A stretch of 14,039 nucleotides of DNA from Gemmatimonadota bacterium (GTDB lineage: Bacteria > JBHIER01 > G020348925): positions 278,802-292,840 of the forward strand of contig CP070758.1 of the NCBI GenBank assembly GCA_020348925.1. The letters run 5' to 3'. Both the position numbers and the translations under genes were made by a program. Of this stretch, positions 6,890 through 14,039 are shown one piece after another (within the stretch, counting starts at the first letter, position 1; every line of letters begins with the position of its first letter). Under the pieces are notes generated by a model that saw only the letters and a list, made by a program, of their open reading frames with translations, had not been told where the DNA came from and searched no databases.

Positions 6890-9052
6890 GTGGCTGAGGG
6901 AAAAAAGAAAACCGGTGTCTTGAGATCTTTTTCGCGGCTCTACTGGATCGTCGTCATGTTCGAGTTCTTCGAGCGCGGTGCCTACTACGGCATGATGAGC
7001 TTTCTCTCCGTCTACCTGACGAATATTCTCAACTTCGAGAAGGAGGCCGTGGGAACCATCAAAGGCACCATCCAGCCGCTTCTCTATTTCCTTCCAATTC
7101 TTGCCGGTGCCCTGGCCGATCGTTACGGGTATCGCAAAATTCTCATGATTGCTTTCGCTCTTTTGGGCGGAGGATATTTTCTCACGAGTCAGATGACGTC
7201 GTACACCGCCGTTTTTATTGCCTTGGTCATCATGGGGTTCGGTGCTGGAGCTTTCAAGCCAATTATTAGCAGCAGCATAGCCCGGACCACCGACGAGACG
7301 AATTCAACCCTCGGTTTTGGGATTTATTACTGGTCCATCAACCTGGGAGCCTTTCTCTTCCCCCTCATCCTGGTCCCCCTTCTGAAAAATAACGTCGGCT
7401 GGGAATGGGTCATCATCGCCTCGGCCATTTGTACCGGAGCTATGCTCATTCCGACAATAACCATGTACAAGGATCCTCCCATGCCGCAGGAGGTCGAGGC
7501 CCGCAAGGAGTTCAATCTTATTCAGACCTTGGCCGATGCCTTTGAAATCATTTACTCGCCGGTTATTTTGGTCTATCGGGCCTGTCAGAAACAGCGGGGG
7601 ACCGCTCTGGCCACACTCATCGTCATGGTCGGATTTACTGTTTTTGCTCTTTCCCAGTATATGGCCCCTCGCACCGCAGCCGTGGCAGTACCTGGCACCA
7701 CGTTCAAGGTGGATGGTGCTCTTCTCGAGGTGCGTGTCGAGCGGAACATGACCACAAAACAACCGTTCCAAATCTCAACGCCTGAGGAAAGCGGCGTCGC
7801 CCCTATCCTGATCGTGCATCGGCCTGATAACATGACGGGATTTCTTGACGCTCTGATGGACTCGCTCGGAATGTCAGGTCTACCGGAGACTGTCGAGGCT
7901 TCACAAGTATCGGCTCTGGTGCGGAAAGCCATTCGACCCATCCAATTACATATGACCGAATCGAAAACGGCAGGTCCGTATGCGATCCAACCAGTTGTGG
8001 AACGTGGTGTTGAGATTCGGGTGGCGAATCCAGACGATTATGACCGTTTCCGCAACGATATAATCGCAGAACTCCGCACAATACCGGAGTTGGCCACGGT
8101 CTCAGGCGCTGTTGTCGACGATCTCTTCGAGCGCGGTTCACGACGGCCCTTTTTACTGATTTTTGTGGCCCTCTTGCTGTTAACCGCTTTTGCCATTTTG
8201 AAGCTTGAGCCGCTTTTCAAGGCTGCACCGCGCTCGACGCAGTCTCTGTACATTATGGTCACTTTAGGTATTGCCGCATTACTCATATGGCTGCTGCCAG
8301 GTCTTTCCCTTTTTACGCGGATATTAACGTCGGTTATTTTCGTGACCGTACTCTCCATATATCAAATGGACCTCAAAGAGATGGGTCGTTTCCGCAACCA
8401 CTGGAGATTTTTGTTCCTCGTTTTTCTCTACTCCGGATTCTGGGTTCTCTATTTCCAGATGTTCGATTCCGTGCTGTGGTATGTCAATGCCTATGTTGAC
8501 GCCACGCCGTTGAACAGTTTCGTCAACAGTATCCCGGCCATTTTCGGAGTTCAGACCAACTGGTTCTTTGATGTGGAACATGTCACGGTCATTAATGCCG
8601 GCACCATTATTGTGCTCATGCTTCTCATCTCCAATATCGTCAACCGGACAAAAGCGCTGCCCACCATGATGGTCGGCATTGGTCTTGGAACCGTAGGCAT
8701 GGCGATCCTGGCCATCAACACGAACATCTGGGTCTTCATGATCGGCATCACGGTGTTTTCAATCGGAGAGATGACGACCCATCCGAAATTCATCAGTTAC
8801 GTCGGGCTCACCGCTCCCAAGGACCGGGTGGCAACGTACATGGGTTACATCTTCCTGTATGGTGTTATTGGGTCGAGTATCGGTGCACCTGTGGGGGCCA
8901 AACTCTACGTCCAGTTCGTCGACAACATGAATCAACCGCGAACGCTCTGGATCATCTTCAGCTGCATCGGCGTCTTCACCATCTTAGCCCTCCTGCTCTA
9001 CAACAAATTCCTCGCCCCGAAGGAGCAGCCCACACCCACCCCCGCGGAGTGA
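6890..9052 (+). CDS. POT/PTR2-family proton-dependent peptide transporter with large central insertion
   Basis: 720 residues, against roughly 450-520 for typical bacterial POT proteins, which import di- and tripeptides with protons. Helix 1 carries the family signature E25-xx-E28-R29-x2-Y32-Y33-G34. GFGAGAFKPIISSSIA and GIYYWSINLGAFLFP are the two PTR2-like motifs of the N-terminal bundle. After six helices, an extra helix (~240-260) leads into a hydrophilic stretch of about 157 residues (261-417). A return helix follows (ending FAILKLEPLFK), then two further hydrophobic segments (SLYIMVTLGIAALLIWLLPG and FTRILTSVIFVTVL), then the six-helix C-terminal bundle. With the N-terminus inside, the insert should face the periplasm, within the place where bacterial POTs have helices HA and HB. 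I do not recognise the insert. The upstream peptidase supplies a plausible substrate source. The family call is firm; the substrate is inferred. Confidence 0.9.
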   Translation: MAEGKKKTGVLRSFSRLYWIVVMFEFFERGAYYGMMSFLSVYLTNILNFEKEAVGTIKGTIQPLLYFLPILAGALADRYGYRKILMIAFALLGGGYFLTSQMTSYTAVFIALVIMGFGAGAFKPIISSSIARTTDETNSTLGFGIYYWSINLGAFLFPLILVPLLKNNVGWEWVIIASAICTGAMLIPTITMYKDPPMPQEVEARKEFNLIQTLADAFEIIYSPVILVYRACQKQRGTALATLIVMVGFTVFALSQYMAPRTAAVAVPGTTFKVDGALLEVRVERNMTTKQPFQISTPEESGVAPILIVHRPDNMTGFLDALMDSLGMSGLPETVEASQVSALVRKAIRPIQLHMTESKTAGPYAIQPVVERGVEIRVANPDDYDRFRNDIIAELRTIPELATVSGAVVDDLFERGSRRPFLLIFVALLLLTAFAILKLEPLFKAAPRSTQSLYIMVTLGIAALLIWLLPGLSLFTRILTSVIFVTVLSIYQMDLKEMGRFRNHWRFLFLVFLYSGFWVLYFQMFDSVLWYVNAYVDATPLNSFVNSIPAIFGVQTNWFFDVEHVTVINAGTIIVLMLLISNIVNRTKALPTMMVGIGLGTVGMAILAINTNIWVFMIGITVFSIGEMTTHPKFISYVGLTAPKDRVATYMGYIFLYGVIGSSIGAPVGAKLYVQFVDNMNQPRTLWIIFSCIGVFTILALLLYNKFLAPKEQPTPTPAE

Positions 9053-9234
9053 TGTTTCGAAAAAAAGAGGTCCTGACAGAGTGATCACTGCAGGCTAACT
9101 CGAATGAAAAATGGAGTCGAAACTTTTCATCGCACTGCTCTGCACTAATTCCAAGAGACCGTATATCACCCGCAAGGAACAGTGTGATGTGATATGAGCT
9201 TCCTTTTGCTCAACGCTCCTGTTTTCTTCTCCCC
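9053..9234. other. Convergent intergenic region; only weak dyads seen
   Basis: Lies between the ends of the transporter and the response-regulator gene. It holds AGTGATCACT (9080-9089, perfect palindrome), an AT-rich stem ATGAAAA/TTTTCAT (9104-9110 and 9124-9130), and ATATCAC/GTGATAT (9163-9169 and 9189-9195). None is followed by a convincing T-run, so a bidirectional terminator is expected here but not demonstrated. No small gene is apparent. Confidence 0.35.
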
Positions 9235-10599
9235 TTATCCGTTTCCAGATGGTCTTTCCAATCTATATGTTTTCATTTTGCGATGAATGTTTGTGCGGTC
9301 CAATTTAAGTTCTTTTGCTGTCTTGATCACATTCCATTCGTTCGCCACAAGTTTACTGAGTAAGAACTGGCGTTCGAACTCTTGTTTCGCCCGATCCCAG
9401 GGTGTATCGAGGGACAATTCAAAACTTGGTTTCACTTGTTGTAAGGCCCTTACATGTTCCTCTGCAATATGATCCGACTCGGTAAGAATGACCAAGCGCT
9501 CAACAAAACTCTTCAATTCACGCACGTTACCAGACCAGGAATATTGCATAAGAGCTGAAAAAGCACTCTGTGACAGTCGCTTCATCCTTATGTTGTTTTC
9601 TTCACAGATCCCCTGAAGAAAGAAAGCAACCAGATCCTCGATATCTTCCTTGCGTTCTCTCAACGGGGGCACATGAATGGAGACGACATTTAAGCGATAA
9701 AAAAGGTCCGCTCGAAAGTTACCCTTTTCAATGAGAACCTTAAGTTCCTTGTTTGTCGCTGCAAGTACGCGAACGTCCACATTTTTCGGAGATGGATCCC
9801 CAATTCGCTGAATCTCTCCCTCTTCAATAGCTCGAAGTACCTTGGCTTGTGTCGTCGGAGCCATGTCTCCAATTTCATCCAAGAAAAGCGTACTCCCATT
9901 GGCATGCTCAAATTTGCCAATCTGATCGGAGATTGCACCGGTGAAGGAACCCTTCTTGTGACCGAACAACTCTGATTCGATTAACTCATGAGGTATGGCA
10001 GCACAATTCACCATAACAAAGGGTCCACTCACCCGGGGACTCACATTGTGAATGGCTCTGGCTACTAATTCTTTTCCGGTACCGCTTTCGCCAGTAATGA
10101 GGACTCGCGAGTTGGTCGGAGCTATCTTTTCGATGAGGTCGTATACCTCTCTCATTGCCCCGCTCGTTCCGATCATACGATAGCGTTCTCGGATATTCTT
10201 GATCAAGCTTTTCTTTTCCCTTTCCGTCCGTTCTTGGGCGAGAGCGTTTCTGATCGTAATAAGAATGCGCTGGGCTTCCAGAGGCTTCTCGATAAAATCG
10301 TAGGCACCGAGTTTTATAGCCTCCACAGCCGTCTTGATTGTTCCGTGCCCAGAAATAATGATAACAGGTAAATCCGGCTTCAACTCCATTGAACGCCGCA
10401 GGACGTCTATTCCGTCTAAACCCGGAAGTTTTAAATCAAGAAACACGAGTTGAATGTTTTTGTTTTCAATTTCCTCGATCGCCCCATGGCCGTCTTTAGC
10501 CTGAAAAACTTGGTATCCTTCCAATTCGAGAATATCCTGAAGAATATTTCGAATCTTTGCTTCATCATCGACTACGAGTATGGTTGTTTTGTCTTTCAT
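9235..10599 (-). CDS. NtrC-family sigma-54-dependent response regulator
   Basis: 454 residues with the complete three-domain layout. The receiver domain (5-125) has acidic pocket D11-D12, phosphoacceptor D55 (FLDLKLPG), S83 and K105. The AAA+ sigma-54 activation domain (~143-370) has Walker A GESGTGKE (170-177), the sigma-54 contact loop as GSFTGA (217-222; the usual GAFTGA has Ala at the second place), Walker B LFLDE (238-242) and NFRADLFYRLN. The C-terminal Fis-type helix-turn-helix runs from about 412 (NEWNVIKTAKELKLDRTNIHRKM). It should activate sigma-54 promoters when phosphorylated. ATG at 10599 with AGGAAA upstream is preferred to the GTG at 10623. It is 46 nt downstream of the kinase gene, so the two form a cognate pair. 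No TGGCAC-N5-TTGCA promoter was found in the window, so its targets are elsewhere. Confidence 0.95.
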   Translation of the reverse strand: MKDKTTILVVDDEAKIRNILQDILELEGYQVFQAKDGHGAIEEIENKNIQLVFLDLKLPGLDGIDVLRRSMELKPDLPVIIISGHGTIKTAVEAIKLGAYDFIEKPLEAQRILITIRNALAQERTEREKKSLIKNIRERYRMIGTSGAMREVYDLIEKIAPTNSRVLITGESGTGKELVARAIHNVSPRVSGPFVMVNCAAIPHELIESELFGHKKGSFTGAISDQIGKFEHANGSTLFLDEIGDMAPTTQAKVLRAIEEGEIQRIGDPSPKNVDVRVLAATNKELKVLIEKGNFRADLFYRLNVVSIHVPPLRERKEDIEDLVAFFLQGICEENNIRMKRLSQSAFSALMQYSWSGNVRELKSFVERLVILTESDHIAEEHVRALQQVKPSFELSLDTPWDRAKQEFERQFLLSKLVANEWNVIKTAKELKLDRTNIHRKMKTYRLERPSGNG

Positions 10600-10645
10600 C
10601 CCATTTCCTGATACGCTGAACACTCTGGATAACTGTAATTAAGCA

Positions 10646-13150
10646 TCACACAGGCAGTTCAACGCTGACTGTTGTTCCAATGCCTTCACGGCTTTTGATT
10701 TCAATGGTTCCACGATGATCATCAACAATCTTCTTTACAATGGCTAAACCCAATCCGGTACCTCCTTCTGTCAGCGAGAAGAAAGGTTCAAAGAGTTTGT
10801 CCACATTCTCCTGGTTGATACCGATGCCCGTATCAGCGATCTCGATGACCACGCAATTTTGAACTTGACCAACACCGTCTTCCGGCAACTTCTGAACAAA
10901 ATGCGTCGAGATTGTCAACGTCCCACCATCAGGCATGGCGTTGACGCCGTTGTCCAAAAGGTTCGTCAGTACTGTCTGGATCTGTTCTTCATCGGCAAAG
11001 GAATCAGAAACGTCTTCAGCGTAAACTGATTTCAAGTTTACATTATCCGGAATACCCTGAATATATTTACCTAAAGTTTTTTTTGCAACCTCATTGATAT
11101 TTGTTGGTTGTAAATTAGGTGGTTTCAAACTGGCGAATTTCATAAATCCGTCAGAGATAGTACGCAATCTGGTAACTTCTTCTAAAATGGATTCGGCGTA
11201 TTTGTCATAGATCGAAATTTCTTCTTTGGCCTTCCTCTGATATTCCATCTGCAAACGCTGAAGTGTCAGCATTACTGTTGACAGAAGATTTTTAATTTCA
11301 TGAGCCAATCGCTGGGCCATCGCCGCCCATTCGATGGCTCGTTTTGACTGAACGAATTTTGTAATGTCCTCGATCGTAATGAACTTTCCTCGATCACGAT
11401 TCCTTTTGTCAACAAGAGACGTAATGCTGATTAAAACATCTTTGACATCATCACCGCAAGTTAGTCGAAGTTCTTGCGATCCCCCCCCGAATCGCTTTTT
11501 TGACTTTTCAATGAATTTCAGAATTTCTTGTTGTCCAACATGTTGCAAAACTTCTTGATAATTTTGGCCTTTGATATTCAGCATGTGCAATCCTAAAATC
11601 TCTCTTGCCCTCTTCGTAACGAACGTAATAGTATCTTTCCTGTCAATTAAAAATAATCCTGTTGAAATCCCATCAAAAAACCTGTCTTGATCATATTGGA
11701 ACGGATTGAATGCCATTCGTCTTGACACCGTGAAAATGATGATCGCAAAAAAGACACAACCGACAATAAATCCCCCAAGGAGATAATTCCAGGGAATTGG
11801 TGGTAACAATACCTTTTTAAGAGACAATTGATATAAAAAATTCCTTGTAAGTAATAAAATTTTCTTCGTCTGTCCATAACCAGTACGCATCGAAGCAAGT
11901 TGCCAGGTATCGTCGAATTTGGCCATAAGTTTCAACTCCGGATTCAAGACAAGAGTTCTATTATCCGCAGTAGAAATGAATATCTCTTCCTTTAAATCTG
12001 AATTTATATCGTCTATCAACAACACCGAAGTGTCCAACGGATAATTAAAGGCATGTATAATTTCAAGTTCCGGACTGAATTGTAAAACTCCAGAATCAGT
12101 TGTTGTTGCAATCAATTCCATTTTCCTATCATCGTTCAGATCGGACACATGCAAACTCGTGAAATGGGTGAACAGATGATAGGCCCTTTCGATGTGACCA
12201 TTACTGCCTGTCCTGATCTTAATATCATTGGGTTTTCTGACATTCGCCGATTCGCTGTATGACGCCGTTACCACCTCAGTTAGACTATCACCGTCAATAT
12301 CCCCAACTGCCACACAACAGTAAGACGATTCAGCGCCCGTTCGAACACGCCACAAAAGTTCACCATGGAGATTTAAAACGAATATGTAACTCAAACTGTC
12401 CACCGTTCCATTATCTTTATTTCCGTTGTTACACCCTGCACTGGAGCATATTATCTCCGGAACGCGATCACCGTCCACATCTGTTAAAAGGATTTCAAGC
12501 GGACAGGGTCCCATTCTAAATTCCCATAACGTTTCTCCCTTCGTAACATCGAAAACATAGATGCCTCTTGGTCTCTCGTCATACCCCGTAGTAACACGTG
12601 TTATAATATCCTTAAAACCATCATTATTCACATCATAACCTGTAACGAGATAGATATTACCATCCCAAAAACCTGAGCCATCAAGATCGCTTCCCTCAAC
12701 CGCCTTGAAAAATTGAATGCTGTCCTCCTCGGAACTGAGAACTTTTAAGTAAATGCAATTTGTATCCTTTTCTGCGATTATAATTTCTAAATCACCAGTC
12801 AGGTTTAAATTTACCGCGAGTATCGATTGAATTACTCGCGTTGTGGTATACACCCAGCGATTGCGCTGACGTTCTTCGTCATAATATTCGAGTGTGTATT
12901 TATTATAATCCCACATGCGAGATAATAAAAACTCGTCTCTCATATCGTTATCTATATCATTGACATAAATACCAATTCCTTCCGTTATCACTCCCTTCGT
13001 TGTCGCTTCCCTTGTCCGATAGCGATCCAATTCTTTGAAGGAATATGGTAGATTCTCCAAATCCATGTTTTCGTCAATCGCTTTCACATTCCAACAACAG
13101 AAAATAAAACTCAACAGTATGAAAAATAACCATCTGATGGACAATTTCAC
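10646..13150 (-). CDS. Membrane histidine kinase with periplasmic FG-GAP/VCBS-like beta-propeller sensor
   Basis: 834 residues. Signal peptide 1-24 (cut after NVKA). Residues ~40-445 contain seven D-x-[DN]-x-D-like repeats near 64 (NDIDNDMRDE), 117 (degenerate), 172 (YDVNNDGFKDII), 223 (TDVDGDRVPEII), 283 (GDIDGDSLTEVV), 336 (SDLNDDRKMELI) and 380 (DDINSDLKEEIF), spaced 44-60 residues. This is the pattern of an FG-GAP/VCBS seven-bladed propeller with calcium-type loops. One transmembrane helix follows (~455-476), then a PAS-like domain (~490-595) without an evident HAMP. The HisKA helix has phosphoacceptor H617 (RLAHEIKN). The ATPase domain has NLLDNGVNA (730-738), DTGIGI (773-778), FEPFF and GGTGLGL (796-802). 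The start is GTG with GAGG 7 nt upstream. It is partner to the downstream sigma-54 regulator. The gene is visibly AT-rich and carries a G8 run. Confidence 0.94.
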   Translation of the reverse strand: MKLSIRWLFFILLSFIFCCWNVKAIDENMDLENLPYSFKELDRYRTREATTKGVITEGIGIYVNDIDNDMRDEFLLSRMWDYNKYTLEYYDEERQRNRWVYTTTRVIQSILAVNLNLTGDLEIIIAEKDTNCIYLKVLSSEEDSIQFFKAVEGSDLDGSGFWDGNIYLVTGYDVNNDGFKDIITRVTTGYDERPRGIYVFDVTKGETLWEFRMGPCPLEILLTDVDGDRVPEIICSSAGCNNGNKDNGTVDSLSYIFVLNLHGELLWRVRTGAESSYCCVAVGDIDGDSLTEVVTASYSESANVRKPNDIKIRTGSNGHIERAYHLFTHFTSLHVSDLNDDRKMELIATTTDSGVLQFSPELEIIHAFNYPLDTSVLLIDDINSDLKEEIFISTADNRTLVLNPELKLMAKFDDTWQLASMRTGYGQTKKILLLTRNFLYQLSLKKVLLPPIPWNYLLGGFIVGCVFFAIIIFTVSRRMAFNPFQYDQDRFFDGISTGLFLIDRKDTITFVTKRAREILGLHMLNIKGQNYQEVLQHVGQQEILKFIEKSKKRFGGGSQELRLTCGDDVKDVLISITSLVDKRNRDRGKFITIEDITKFVQSKRAIEWAAMAQRLAHEIKNLLSTVMLTLQRLQMEYQRKAKEEISIYDKYAESILEEVTRLRTISDGFMKFASLKPPNLQPTNINEVAKKTLGKYIQGIPDNVNLKSVYAEDVSDSFADEEQIQTVLTNLLDNGVNAMPDGGTLTISTHFVQKLPEDGVGQVQNCVVIEIADTGIGINQENVDKLFEPFFSLTEGGTGLGLAIVKKIVDDHRGTIEIKSREGIGTTVSVELPV
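11481..11488 (-). repeat. G8 homopolymer inside the histidine kinase gene
   Basis: Eight consecutive C on the plus strand read as GGGGGGGG in the coding strand, encoding G555-G557 at the end of the PAS-like region. It stands out in an AT-rich gene. A one-base slip would shift the frame after the sensor and PAS regions and before the catalytic H617. Confidence 0.6.
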
Positions 13151-13205
13151 AATTTTACCTCAGTCGAAATTTTTTCTTAATGGAATTTTCGTTTACTAAA
13201 TGTAA

Positions 13206-13233
13206 ATATTAACCCAACAATTGCGAGAAACAA
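13206..13233 (-). promoter_or_regulatory. Possible promoter for the kinase-regulator operon
   Basis: On the minus strand TTGTTT (13233-13228), 16-nt spacer, TAATAT (13211-13206). The transcript would start near 13199, about 50 nt before the kinase GTG at 13150. Because a strong terminator lies just upstream (13245-13286), a promoter is needed in this short interval. The -35 match is only partial. Confidence 0.4.
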
Positions 13234-13244
13234 CAAAATTTTTA

Positions 13245-13286
13245 GAAAAATGCCACTGAGGTTACCATTCCTCAATGGCATTTTTT
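13245..13286 (-). terminator. Strong intrinsic terminator after the T9SS protein gene
   Basis: A 12-bp stem (CCTCAATGGCAT at 13270-13281 against ATGCCACTGAGG at 13250-13261, one G-T pair) with an 8-nt loop begins 18 nt past the TAA of the secreted protein gene. In the minus direction it is preceded by A6 and followed by TTTTT. Because both flanks are suitable it could also work in the plus direction. It separates the secreted protein gene from the kinase gene. Confidence 0.88.
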
Positions 13287-13303
13287 CCATTTACGATCAG
13301 GAA

Positions 13304-14039
13304 TTATTTCATAAGAATCATACTCTTGGTGGTCATAAAGTTGTCAGTGGCGATCTGATAGAAGTAAACTCCGCTGGGAAAATCTATTGCCACCCAGCTA
13401 ACACTGTAAAAACCAGCTTCCAACTGTTCATCAATCAAAACCTTGACCACCTGTCCCAACACATTGTACAATTTAAGAGTCACCTTGGTGTTCTCAGGCA
13501 ATCCAAAATCGATGTTCGTCTCAGGATTGAATGGATTCGGATAGTTGTCCAGCAAAATATACTCCTCTGGTACAATACCTTCCTTTACAGCCAGTACCAC
13601 AGGAAAACGCGGAGGACGCGTTACCTCCATAATCACATCGTCGCTGTGGACTGTATTTCCGTCATCTCCAGTTACGGTCAATATATAGTTTCCTACTGGT
13701 GTTCGACGCGTTACTTCCACCACGAGACTTGTTGTCACGAATCCGTGAGGTGGCACCGTAATGGCATCAGTGGGATCAAAGTAATACCTTCGCGTTCCAA
13801 CTGGCATGCCGGTTACACTTAAAAGTACTGTTCCGCTGTAACCACTAATAGAACTGACTGTCACATCGTACCTCACTGTTCCAATGAAATACATAAACCA
13901 TTGTACAGTATCTCTATCCGGAACAACAGACAGGGAGAAATCTGTGAAGAGAGGTCCATTTCCTTCAAAGACATCCAGAGTTTTTCCGCCCACAATGGTC
14001 TCATGAGTATCGTCGTTATCCGCATCTCCTACAGAAAGA
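13304..14039 (-). CDS. Secreted FG-GAP repeat protein with T9SS sorting domain, C-terminal part (5' end beyond right edge)
   Basis: 244 residues are visible and the frame is open to the window edge. The first ~20 residues (VGDADNDDTHETIVGG) are the end of an FG-GAP/VCBS-like repeat, implying more repeats outside the window. Residues ~30-140 look like a secreted beta-sandwich of the NEW3/Ig-like kind (FSLSVVPDRDTV ... GYSGTVLLSVTGMPVGT ... TPVGNYILTVTG). After a proline-containing linker, the last ~80 residues form a type A T9SS sorting domain: LLDNYPNPFNPETNIDFGLP, VTLKLYNVLGQVVKVL, LEAGFYSVSW, SGVYFYQIAT, and a final lysine. The protein should cross the outer membrane by T9SS and be released or anchored at the surface. 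The in-frame GTG at 13993 is not the real start. It is terminated by the hairpin at 13245-13286. Confidence 0.92.
   Translation of the reverse strand, partial: LSVGDADNDDTHETIVGGKTLDVFEGNGPLFTDFSLSVVPDRDTVQWFMYFIGTVRYDVTVSSISGYSGTVLLSVTGMPVGTRRYYFDPTDAITVPPHGFVTTSLVVEVTRRTPVGNYILTVTGDDGNTVHSDDVIMEVTRPPRFPVVLAVKEGIVPEEYILLDNYPNPFNPETNIDFGLPENTKVTLKLYNVLGQVVKVLIDEQLEAGFYSVSWVAIDFPSGVYFYQIATDNFMTTKSMILMK

Noticed and set aside
9163-9195. ATATCAC/GTGATAT stem as a terminator
   Set aside because: The stem is AT-rich with a 19-nt loop and no T-run on either side.
13250-13822. Plus-strand open frame of 190 codons starting in the terminator
   Set aside because: Antisense to the T9SS protein, whose sorting-domain motifs are clear; the start lies in the hairpin.

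Overview
The window looks like chromosomal DNA from a Gram-negative bacterium of the FCB group or a related candidate phylum (KSB1, Calditrichota or Zixibacteria-like). The main evidence is at the right edge: a secreted protein with a type IX secretion (T9SS) sorting tail of the NYPNPFNPET...SGVYFYQI...K type. Lipoprotein and periplasmic signals elsewhere also fit an outer membrane. The phylum is inferred from motifs, not from a search. I see no rRNA, tRNA, CRISPR array, insertion sequence or phage gene.

Layout. (1) 1-3939, minus strand: HD-domain hydrolase -> PHP-domain phosphoesterase -> purF -> mutL (cut by the left edge). The last three are tightly packed (gaps of 1 and 14 nt) and look like one operon. 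An approximately 230-nt GC-rich spacer separates them from the HD gene. (2) 3940-4163: a divergent promoter region with a perfect 14-bp palindrome touching the -35 box of the minus-strand promoter. (3) 4164-9052, plus strand: an ACE-like (M2-type) metallopeptidase lipoprotein, a divergent Fpg/Nei DNA glycosylase, and a greatly enlarged POT-family peptide transporter with an approximately 157-residue extracytoplasmic insertion. The peptidase and transporter could form a 'trim peptides outside, import di-/tripeptides' pair. (4) 9235-14039, minus strand: an NtrC-type sigma-54 response regulator, a histidine kinase whose periplasmic sensor is a seven-repeat FG-GAP/VCBS-like beta-propeller, a strong terminator, and the end of a T9SS-exported protein that carries the same type of FG-GAP repeat.

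The most interesting part is region 4: a propeller-sensor kinase and sigma-54 activator sitting directly after a secreted propeller protein, in DNA visibly richer in A+T than the rest of the window. The kinase gene also holds a G8 homopolymer that could permit phase variation. Other points of note are the POT transporter's architecture, the operator-like palindrome, and the Fpg homologue that lacks several hallmark Fpg residues.
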